Assembly (NCBI RefSeq): GCF_018343715.1
Contig: NZ_JAGYPL010000003.1
Coordinates: forward strand, 247,032 to 311,031
Origin: Bacillus sp. FJAT-49711
GTDB taxonomy: Bacteria; Bacillota; Bacilli; Bacillales; Bacillaceae_C
Direction of reading: 5' to 3'
Length of the DNA stretch: 64,000 bases
A program made the translations under genes and the position numbers. Position 1 is the stretch's first letter. Each line of letters opens with the position of its first letter. Under the pieces are notes generated by a model. The model saw only the letters and a list, made by a program, of their open reading frames with translations, had not been told where the DNA came from and did not search any database. Shown one piece after another: positions 57,405-64,000 of the stretch.

Positions 57405-58229
57405 TTATAATTTTGTTTTCCGATAGCTTCCTAGCACTTTTACATCATGACCATATGCTTCAAGAATCGTAACAGCTTTTTTCAAATTCGCTTCGTGCAC
57501 ACCAAGTGCCGCTTCGATGAAAAATCGATACGTACCGAGTTTTTTCTTAGTTGGGCGAGATTCAATCCATGAAAGGTTAATATTTAAAGAAGAAAATACA
57601 TTTAATATGATCGCTAGCAACCCCGGACGGTCTTCGGTCGGTGTAATTAAAAGCATTGATTTATCCGTTTCAAGAATATTTCCGTTCGGTGTTTTAGATA
57701 AGACAAGGAATCTCGTAGAATTGCAGTCATTGTCATGAATATCCCTTTTAGCGATATCCAAATCAAATATACTGGCAGCCAATTCCGATGCAACCGCCCC
57801 TGCATCAAATCGTCCTGATTGGCTGAGCGCCTCTGCTGCACCTGATGTGCTGCTGTAATGCTTTGTTTCAGCCTTCATTTCTTTTGTAAACATCCTGCAT
57901 TGTGCAAGTGCCGGCGGAATGGACCATATTTCTTTAATATCCCCTAGATTTGCCCCTCTTACTGTTAATAAGTGTAACTTAACAGGCAAGACAGCCTCCC
58001 CTTCAATCCACACATCGTGATTAATTAAACCGTCTGTTGTCATGGTGATGGTGCCTTCAATCGCATTTTCAATCGGAACAATTCCCTTGTCTGCTTCCCC
58101 TTCATCAACGGCTTCAAGTACATCAAAAATTGTATTGTACATAACCATTTCATTTTTAGAATTAGGAAAATAACGTAGTGCCGCTTCTTCTGAGAAAGTT
58201 CCTTTAGGTCCTAAATAAGCTACTTTCAA
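57405..58229 (-). CDS. pheA: Prephenate dehydratase
   Basis: About 274 residues: AYLGPKGTFSEEAAL, VPIENAIEGTITMT and DCNSTRFLVLS are catalytic-domain motifs. A C-terminal ACT domain with TPTEDRPGLLAIIL and the ESRP phenylalanine-binding motif follows. It converts prephenate to phenylpyruvate. The start is TTG 58229 (MKVAYLG) or ATG 58238. It lies 7 to 16 bases upstream of the DsbA-like gene. Confidence 0.96.
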   Translation of the reverse strand: MKVAYLGPKGTFSEEAALRYFPNSKNEMVMYNTIFDVLEAVDEGEADKGIVPIENAIEGTITMTTDGLINHDVWIEGEAVLPVKLHLLTVRGANLGDIKEIWSIPPALAQCRMFTKEMKAETKHYSSTSGAAEALSQSGRFDAGAVASELAASIFDLDIAKRDIHDNDCNSTRFLVLSKTPNGNILETDKSMLLITPTEDRPGLLAIILNVFSSLNINLSWIESRPTKKKLGTYRFFIEAALGVHEANLKKAVTILEAYGHDVKVLGSYRKTKL

Positions 58230-58288
58230 AATAAACATACCCCTTTTGCATCAATTCCCAAAATTATAATGCACGTCATCTATAAAAT

Positions 58289-58318
58289 CAAAGGACAGCT
58301 TCTCGGCTGTCCTTTGAT
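58289..58318 (-). terminator. Terminator of ppaC
   Basis: CAAAGGACAGC pairs with GCTGTCCTTTG, 13 bases past the ppaC stop. The T-rich flank on the reverse strand is modest. Confidence 0.7.
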
Positions 58319-58331
58319 TATTTGTCCAAAA

Positions 58332-59258
58332 TTAGCTCAATGCGTTTGTCAATGGAGGGACAATTTGCTTCTTGCGGGAAACAACACCCTTTAACACCGC
58401 TTTATTATGATCAAGAGTTACATTAAATGCTTGTTCTACTGCCTGTGCTGCTTTTCCTACTGCAATCGCTGTTGAATCATTCGTTAAAATATCTGTTATG
58501 ACAAATAAGAATAAATCCAATCCTTTTTGTTCAATCACACGGTTTAGTGCCGCTTCAATTTCAGCTTTACGCTCAAGAACTTCTTCAACACCAACTGCAT
58601 TTACTTGAGCAATCTCAACCTTCGCCTTACCCATCGTAAATTCTTTTGCATCTACTGAAAGCAGTTGTTCAATTGTTTTACTGCTTACATCTGCGCCTGC
58701 TTTCAACATATCAAGACCATAGCTGTCCGCATCAACCTCAGCGATTTCAGCAAGTTCCTTTGCTGCTGTAATATCCTCTTCCGTGCATGTCGGAGACTTA
58801 AATAATAAAGAATCAGAAATAATTGCAGATAGCATAAGCCCAGCCATTTGCTTATTGATATCTAAACCATTTTCCTTATAGATTTTTTTCAATATCGTTG
58901 CCGTACATCCAACAGGTTCTGCACGGAAATAGAGTGGATCACTTGTTTCAAAGTTTGCAATTCTATGATGATCAATCACTTCAACTACGCGAACTTGTTC
59001 AATATCTTCGGCACTTTGTTGACGTTCATTATGGTCAACCAAAATGACGTTGCTTGCTTCATTTGCAACGGTATTTACTTGGCGAGGTGCTTCTACATTA
59101 AAGGTATCCAGTGCAAATTGCGTCTCACCATTTACTTCCCCTAAACGTACAGCTTCGACGCTTAGCCCAAGCTTAGATTTAATGTCTGCATACACAATAG
59201 CTGAACATATTGAATCAGTATCAGGGTTCTTATGACCGAAAATAAGAATTTTCTCCAT
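58332..59258 (-). CDS. ppaC: Manganese-dependent inorganic pyrophosphatase
   Basis: 308 residues of the DHH family: [27 protein letters not shown] and [13 protein letters not shown] provide the metal ligands, and a C-terminal domain ends in [12 protein letters not shown]. It hydrolyses pyrophosphate to drive biosynthesis. AAGGAGAAG precedes the ATG. Confidence 0.97.
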   Translation of the reverse strand: MEKILIFGHKNPDTDSICSAIVYADIKSKLGLSVEAVRLGEVNGETQFALDTFNVEAPRQVNTVANEASNVILVDHNERQQSAEDIEQVRVVEVIDHHRIANFETSDPLYFRAEPVGCTATILKKIYKENGLDINKQMAGLMLSAIISDSLLFKSPTCTEEDITAAKELAEIAEVDADSYGLDMLKAGADVSSKTIEQLLSVDAKEFTMGKAKVEIAQVNAVGVEEVLERKAEIEAALNRVIEQKGLDLFLFVITDILTNDSTAIAVGKAAQAVEQAFNVTLDHNKAVLKGVVSRKKQIVPPLTNALS

Positions 59259-59387
59259 TTGTCTTCTCCTTGCTTTATGTAATCATTATCTTGTTTCATT
59301 TTAACACATTGATTGAAGTTTGAAAAAACGAGTTGTTTTTTTTCAAGACTTTAAAATGTTACAATAAACGACAAGGGAGGTATGAGA

Positions 59388-61394
59388 ATGAAAAAATTTG
59401 TCTTGATTTCATTATGTTTAATACTTAGTTCCTTATTAGTTGCTTGTAATAAAGAAAAAGAACCGAAACCTGAAGATCGTTTTGCGGATTACATAAAACT
59501 ATGGAATGAGCAAAAATTCGATAAAATGTATGAGTTTTTATCGACCGAGTCAAAAGAGAATGTGACAAAAGAAGATTTCGTTAATCGATATAAAAAAATA
59601 TACGAAGACTTAGAGATCAAAAATTTAAAAGTTCAATTTAAGAAGCCGGAAGAAGAAACAGATAAAGAGGCGACAGAAATTGAATTTCCGTTCGACGTAA
59701 ACATGGATAGCCTTGCTGGACAAATAGCTTTTAACCATAAAGTTAAATTCATGAAGGAAAATGTAGACGAGAAGAAAAAGGAATGGTTATTGAACTGGGA
59801 TACAAGTTTTATTTTTCCAGACCTTGAAGAAGGAGATAAAATCTCAGTTCCAACTACTTCTCCTCAACGAGGTTCCATTTTGGATCGAAACGGAATTGCT
59901 CTTGCTGAAAATGGAGTGGCAAGGCAAATTGGTCTAGTTCCGAAAGATATGGAAGGACAAGAAGAAAAGAGCATTAAACAAGTGTCTAAGATTTTAGGCG
60001 TCAGCACCGAACAGATTGAGAAAACGTTAGGACAATCTTGGGTAAAGCCTGATAGCTTTGTTCCGGTTAAAACAATTCCGAAAGACAATATGGAACTCCG
60101 TGAAAAAGTAGGCCAGGTTCCCGGTGTGATCGGAATGGACGTTGAAGCGAGAGTATATCCACTTGGAGCGCGAGCAGCCCATTTAACCGGAAATATTGCT
60201 CCAGTTACGGCAGAAGACATAGAAGATAATAAAGGAAAAGGGTACTCTTCCTCAGATGTGATTGGAAGGCGCGGACTTGAAAATGTATTTGAAGATCAGT
60301 TAAGAGGCGAGCCTGGTGTGAAAATTGTCATCCAAAAGGAAGACGGGAGTGAAGTAGTCCTCGCTGAAAAAGAAGTAAATGATGGAGAAGACGTTCAGTT
60401 AACAATTGATAGTGCGCTTCAAGTAACGATTTTTGATGAACTCCATGGAAAACCTAGTACAGCTGCAGCCATTGATCCTGTTACGGGAGAAACGTTAGCG
60501 TTAGTAAGCAGCCCGAGCTACGATCCAAACACACTATCTCTAGGGGCCACGAACGAAGAATGGAAAGCCCTTGAGGAAAATCCTAATAAACCGATGTTAA
60601 ACAGATTTAATTCTACTTTTGCTCCTGGATCTGTGCTTAAGCCAATTACAGCGGCCATTGGTTTAAAAAATGGAGCGCTAGATTGGAAAACAGCACTTCC
60701 AATTAAAGATTTATCTTGGCAGAAAGATGCTTCTTGGGGAAAATACAAAGTAACTCGTGTAAGCGACCCTGGAGTACCAATTGACCTTGAAAAAGCATTA
60801 ATCTATTCAGATAATATTTACTTCGCCCAAACTACATTAGAGCTTGGTAAGGAAAAGTTTATTGCTGGCTTGAAAGACTTTGGATTTGATGAAGATATGA
60901 CATTTGCATATCCGATGCATACATCCAGTATTGGAGAAATTGATTCAGAAATTGCTTTAGCCGATTCTAGCTATGGACAAGGGCAAATTGAAATGAATGT
61001 ACTTCATCTTGCATCGACCTTCACAATTTTTACAAATAACGGAAATATGATCAAGCCTATTTTGCTTACAGATGAAAAACAAGGTGAAATCTGGAAAGAA
61101 AACTTGTTAAAACAAGAGGAAGTCGATCATTTGGGAGCTGCTCTTAGAAAAGTAGTCGAAGACCCTCACGGTACTGCACGGGGGGCTAGAATCGACGGCT
61201 ATCCTCTCGCTGGAAAAACGGGAACAGCCGAGTTTGCAAAAGCCGAACAAGGGAAAAAAGGGAAAGAAAATAGCTGGTTTGTTGCCTATAACCCTGATCA
61301 CCCAGATACCCTTATTGCTTTAATGCTAGAAGCCGATGGAACTGGATCAGCGGTAGATAAGGTTAAAAATATTTTCACTGAAATGAAGAAATGA
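59388..61394 (+). CDS. pbpC: Class B penicillin-binding protein, PBP3 (PbpC)-type
   Basis: 668 residues, the length of B. subtilis PbpC. A signal peptide with lipobox LLVAC, an NTF2-like MecA N-terminal domain (about 30-150), a dimerisation domain (RGSILDRNGIALAENG) and a transpeptidase domain follow. The latter has SVLK (active Ser in FAPGSVLKPITA), YSDN and KTGTAE. It cross-links peptidoglycan and, like MecA-type proteins, may have low beta-lactam affinity. The start at 59388 (MKKFVLISLC) was chosen because GGGAGG is 7 bases upstream, not 1 as for 59382. Confidence 0.94.
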   Translation: MKKFVLISLCLILSSLLVACNKEKEPKPEDRFADYIKLWNEQKFDKMYEFLSTESKENVTKEDFVNRYKKIYEDLEIKNLKVQFKKPEEETDKEATEIEFPFDVNMDSLAGQIAFNHKVKFMKENVDEKKKEWLLNWDTSFIFPDLEEGDKISVPTTSPQRGSILDRNGIALAENGVARQIGLVPKDMEGQEEKSIKQVSKILGVSTEQIEKTLGQSWVKPDSFVPVKTIPKDNMELREKVGQVPGVIGMDVEARVYPLGARAAHLTGNIAPVTAEDIEDNKGKGYSSSDVIGRRGLENVFEDQLRGEPGVKIVIQKEDGSEVVLAEKEVNDGEDVQLTIDSALQVTIFDELHGKPSTAAAIDPVTGETLALVSSPSYDPNTLSLGATNEEWKALEENPNKPMLNRFNSTFAPGSVLKPITAAIGLKNGALDWKTALPIKDLSWQKDASWGKYKVTRVSDPGVPIDLEKALIYSDNIYFAQTTLELGKEKFIAGLKDFGFDEDMTFAYPMHTSSIGEIDSEIALADSSYGQGQIEMNVLHLASTFTIFTNNGNMIKPILLTDEKQGEIWKENLLKQEEVDHLGAALRKVVEDPHGTARGARIDGYPLAGKTGTAEFAKAEQGKKGKENSWFVAYNPDHPDTLIALMLEADGTGSAVDKVKNIFTEMKK

Positions 61395-61396
61395 AA

Positions 61397-61448
61397 AAAA
61401 GGAACTGCCCTTAGATCGTTTGTGCGATTTAGAAGGTAGTTCCTTTTT
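61397..61448 (+). terminator. Terminator of pbpC
   Basis: AAAGGAACT pairs with AGTTCCTTT, followed by TT and CAGGG, 3 bases past the stop. Confidence 0.85.
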
Positions 61449-61550
61449 CAGGGCTAATTTCCTAATGGTATGATAAAGACGTGATTCATCGTTAGCTGCT
61501 GCTTTCTTTTTTTTCGTCAAAGTGTACGATGAATCTTTAATCGCTACCTT

Positions 61551-61645
61551 CCACTCCGGCTTTCCTCTTCGAAGGGCACGTTGAACTTTTTATCGGTACC
61601 ACTCCGGTTTTCGACTTGGAAGGGCACTTTAAATGATTCTATCGG
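61551..61645. repeat. Imperfect direct repeat, two copies of about 46 bp
   Basis: CCACTCCGG-x-TTTC at 61551 and 61599 begins two related blocks that share GAAGGGCAC and end in ATCGG (61596 and 61645). The remaining bases of 61449-61733 show no gene. Confidence 0.65.
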
Positions 61646-61733
61646 ATAACAGTATCATTTTTCTCTTAAATACCCAGTTTTTTAAAAATCCCCACTTAAG
61701 TAATAGAAATTTATCAACCACTATGTAAAAATC

Positions 61734-62162
61734 TCAATGATGATGATCATGGTCCAGCAATAGCCGCTCTTCATCACGGCTATGGATTTCGTTGACTATT
61801 AGCATTCCTGTAAAACACTCAAGCACTTCTTTTGTTACCCCTTCTTCCTCCAAAATTCCCCTCACTCTTTTTGCCACAATCCTAATCAAATCATGATCTC
61901 TTGTTAACATCGCGATCGTTTCAAGCATTTCGGGTTCTTTCTCAACTACTTCCTTGTAAAAGCCTTGTTCCTCGGAATCCGCATGGGTTATGACGCGCAG
62001 CTCCCAATGTTCAATTAAGGCGTCTGCCACCTCTACTGCTTCCTTGTTTCTTTTTTCATCGACCAATTTGTACAATACATCTGTTAAGTTTTTTGCTTCG
62101 ATATAAGAACCATCATGGATGGCCCGGTGGGCGTCTAGTTTACGCAATGATGGACCTGACAT
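61734..62162 (-). CDS. Hemerythrin-like (HHE domain) protein
   Basis: 142 residues, mostly alpha-helical. The His/Glu ligand positions HRAIHDG, ALIEHWELRVITHADSEEQG, RDHDLIR and NEIHSRDEERLLL fit an HHE iron-binding four-helix bundle. It lies downstream of narI on the same strand. A link to nitrate or nitric oxide metabolism comes from context. The C-terminal HDHHH run is unusual. Confidence 0.7.
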   Translation of the reverse strand: MSGPSLRKLDAHRAIHDGSYIEAKNLTDVLYKLVDEKRNKEAVEVADALIEHWELRVITHADSEEQGFYKEVVEKEPEMLETIAMLTRDHDLIRIVAKRVRGILEEEGVTKEVLECFTGMLIVNEIHSRDEERLLLDHDHHH

Positions 62163-62221
62163 ATAATCTCTCCTCTCAATGACCTAATGGATCTGCCCTT
62201 AAATAGACAGATCCACCTTTT

Positions 62222-62932
62222 TTATCCTCTATTTTCTTTGCTAGGGGTCTGTGGGTTCATTTTACGATACACAATATACTTTCTGCCTAAATATTCAAGA
62301 GGCAAACTCCAAACATGGACGAGTCTTGTAAATGGCCAGACGGCGAACAGTGCAAAAGCTAAAAATACATGCAATTGGAAACCATACGGCGTACCTACCA
62401 TCAATTCTGGTTTCGGGCTGAACATCAACAGTCCCCGAAACCATGGACTGATTGTTGTACGATAATCAAAATCCCCACCAGATGCTGTATAGCCGACTGT
62501 CGCCGTAAACCCTACCAATACAACCGCCCCTAATATAATGAGAGTAAACATAGCATTGGGATTGCTCGTATTTCTGACTCTTCTCGTGCCGCTCCTCCTC
62601 AAAAATAACAGAAATCCCCCAATGACAGTCGCTAATCCGGCTGCTCCTCCAAACCAAACAGCTCCGAAATGATACATATGATCCGATATTCCCAACGTAT
62701 CATAAATAACTTTTGGAACTAAAATTCCAGCCACATGGCCGAAGAAAACAAATATAATCCCCCAATGAAACAGAAGGCTTCCCCACTTTAATTGTTTCTT
62801 TTCCAAAAACTCACTTGACTGCGCCGACCAGCCAAACTGATCGACATTATATCGGAAAATATGACCGACAACAAATATCGTTAAACATAAATATGGAAAG
62901 ACTCCCCAAAGAAAATAATCAAGAAAGCTCAT
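62222..62932 (-). CDS. narI: Respiratory nitrate reductase gamma subunit
   Basis: 236 residues with five helices. FVVGHIFRYNVDQFGWSAQS near the N-terminus and LHVFLAFALFAVWPFTRLVH near the C-terminus carry the His ligands for two b-type haems. It passes electrons from menaquinol to NarH. AAGGGAGG precedes the ATG. It follows narJ. Confidence 0.95.
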   Translation of the reverse strand: MSFLDYFLWGVFPYLCLTIFVVGHIFRYNVDQFGWSAQSSEFLEKKQLKWGSLLFHWGIIFVFFGHVAGILVPKVIYDTLGISDHMYHFGAVWFGGAAGLATVIGGFLLFLRRSGTRRVRNTSNPNAMFTLIILGAVVLVGFTATVGYTASGGDFDYRTTISPWFRGLLMFSPKPELMVGTPYGFQLHVFLAFALFAVWPFTRLVHVWSLPLEYLGRKYIVYRKMNPQTPSKENRG

Positions 62933-62955
62933 CGTGTTACCTCCCTTCTGTTTCC

Positions 62956-63486
62956 TTAAGAAACTTTTTCGTTTTCTTCTGCCATTTCAATACATTGAAT
63001 ACATGCTGCGACTAAATAACGATAGGGGCTATCAATTCCTTGCAATTCTAATTCCAAGTTTTTAATGGATCGCAAATGTAAATTAAGAATTTTGGCTGAA
63101 TCCTTTTCCGGTACAATCGATGCAAACTCTAAAATAAGAGGCAAATAATCCGGCAATTCCTCGGTCGTAAATTCCATTCCAAGCTCCATCATTTGCCGTC
63201 TCATTTGCGATAGAACCGTTCCCCGATCGCGGTTATCTTTAAAAACAGTATGTGTTAAATATAAAGTTGTTTTATCATAAAAATCGAATGTATAAACGTA
63301 ATTTTCACAAAGGTTGTGAAACGAAGTATTTTTTACATACGTTAAAAATCTTAGTAAAGGCATCCTGATCGATTCGTCGGGAAATTCATGGACAACGTCT
63401 AAATTCTGTAATTCCTTTTTCCACTCTGACTCTGGATATTGTAGGAGAGTGGAAACTAGACTATATACCTTCTGCTTTTGATTCAT
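62956..63486 (-). CDS. narJ: Nitrate reductase assembly chaperone
   Basis: 176 residues, all-helical, of the TorD/NarJ chaperone type (LVSTLLQYPESEWKKELQNL, DRGTVLSQMRRQMMELGMEF). It helps insert the molybdenum cofactor into NarG. It starts inside narH, overlapping by 26 bases, with GGAGGGAG before its ATG. Confidence 0.93.
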   Translation of the reverse strand: MNQKQKVYSLVSTLLQYPESEWKKELQNLDVVHEFPDESIRMPLLRFLTYVKNTSFHNLCENYVYTFDFYDKTTLYLTHTVFKDNRDRGTVLSQMRRQMMELGMEFTTEELPDYLPLILEFASIVPEKDSAKILNLHLRSIKNLELELQGIDSPYRYLVAACIQCIEMAEENEKVS

Positions 63487-64000
63487 CTAGCTCCCTCCAA
63501 TATTGCTCTCCATAATAGTCAAGTGGTGATTCAGGCGGGTGTGCACCAACTGCGCACGTTTCACAACTTCCTCCACCGCCGCCATGACCAAATTCCTCAA
63601 ATCCAGCCATTCCCCTCTCAGAGAACATATCGCCAGAAAGTTCTTTATGAGAAGGAGGGATGACATAACGATCGGAATATTTTGCAATGGCGGACAACTC
63701 ATACATTTCCCGAACTACCTTCTCTGATAATCCAGCTGCCTCTAAAATAGTTGCATCTGTTGGTTTATCTAAATTTAATTGGCGCATATAACTTCTCATC
63801 GCCACTAACTTACGCAAAACATTTTTAATGACTTGTGTATCACCAGCAGTGAACAAATTAGCTAAATATTCAATTGGAATCCGCATTTGTTCAATAGTCG
63901 GGAAAACAACTCTTGGATTAATGGCATCACCCATTCCACCAAATGCATTCATGAATGGACTAAGTGGCGGTACGTACCATACCATTGGCAATGTGCGGTA
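63461..64000 (-). CDS. narH: Respiratory nitrate reductase beta subunit, C-terminal part
   Basis: The frame runs in from the right edge (YRTLPMVWYVPPLSPFMNAF) to the stop at 63461, about 180 residues. The C-terminal domain of NarH, with no Fe-S Cys motifs of its own, is seen (EFGHGGGGGSCETCAVG is lineage-specific). The Fe-S clusters would lie in the part outside. It is followed by narJ and narI, so a narGHJI operon is implied. Confidence 0.95.
   Translation of the reverse strand, partial: YRTLPMVWYVPPLSPFMNAFGGMGDAINPRVVFPTIEQMRIPIEYLANLFTAGDTQVIKNVLRKLVAMRSYMRQLNLDKPTDATILEAAGLSEKVVREMYELSAIAKYSDRYVIPPSHKELSGDMFSERGMAGFEEFGHGGGGGSCETCAVGAHPPESPLDYYGEQYWRELDESKAEGI

Overview
The window comes from a low-GC Gram-positive chromosome, almost certainly a Bacillaceae (Bacillus-like) species. 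The evidence is AGGAGG-type ribosome binding sites, T-box leaders, a CodY-like box, and gene sets arranged as in Bacillus: ilv-leu, natAB/natRK, bmrCD, potABCD and narHJI. I cannot name the species from sequence alone. Nearly all genes are chromosomal housekeeping or transport genes. Mobile DNA is limited to one IS200/IS605-type remnant and a family of dispersed repeats.

Left part (1-23 kb). At the edge is a tnpB nuclease gene with a decayed tnpA in front of it. Next comes a reverse-strand block: a two-component system (5877-6587, 4522-5880), two PepSY proteins, a VTC (polyphosphate polymerase-type) protein and a DUF4956 membrane protein. A phospholipase D-like gene and a MATE exporter follow, then two gene remnants, tldD/tldE, and a CopD-like membrane protein. 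A second reverse-strand block holds an MMPL transporter, CtaG and a second two-component system. An AAC(3)-type acetyltransferase and a YtrA-type regulator with its ABC transporter complete this part. Right after the ABC operon lies a 51-bp tandem array (22795-23304) in which every unit boundary is a near-perfect hairpin.

Middle (23.6-42.3 kb). A complete branched-chain amino acid operon reads on the reverse strand: ilvE, ilvD, T-box leader, ilvB, ilvN, ilvC, leuA, leuB, leuC, leuD. A good promoter with a CodY-like box precedes ilvE. A second promoter overlaps the ilvD stop codon and drives the T-box leader, whose specifier aligns as AUC (isoleucine). Upstream are a coiled-coil protein, a polyamine uptake operon potABCD with a cupin-type regulator, and a divergent LysR/YeiH pair.

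Right part (42.3-64 kb). The bmrCD heterodimeric multidrug ABC exporter has a 22-codon leader peptide and two terminator hairpins, an attenuation layout. A peptide transporter follows. A stand-alone trpE has two T-boxes in tandem, both with a UGG (Trp) specifier, and its leader region is invaded by dispersed repeats. Then come natAB with divergent natR-natK and a LytTR-type direct repeat between them, a split ThrE exporter, a DsbA-like oxidoreductase, pheA, ppaC, pbpC, a hemerythrin-like protein and narI-narJ-narH, with narH cut by the window edge.

The best leads for something new are the palindromic 51-bp array, the nested MITE-like dispersed repeats (one copy inside another, and inside the trpE leader), and the PepSY/two-component/VTC/DUF4956 locus.
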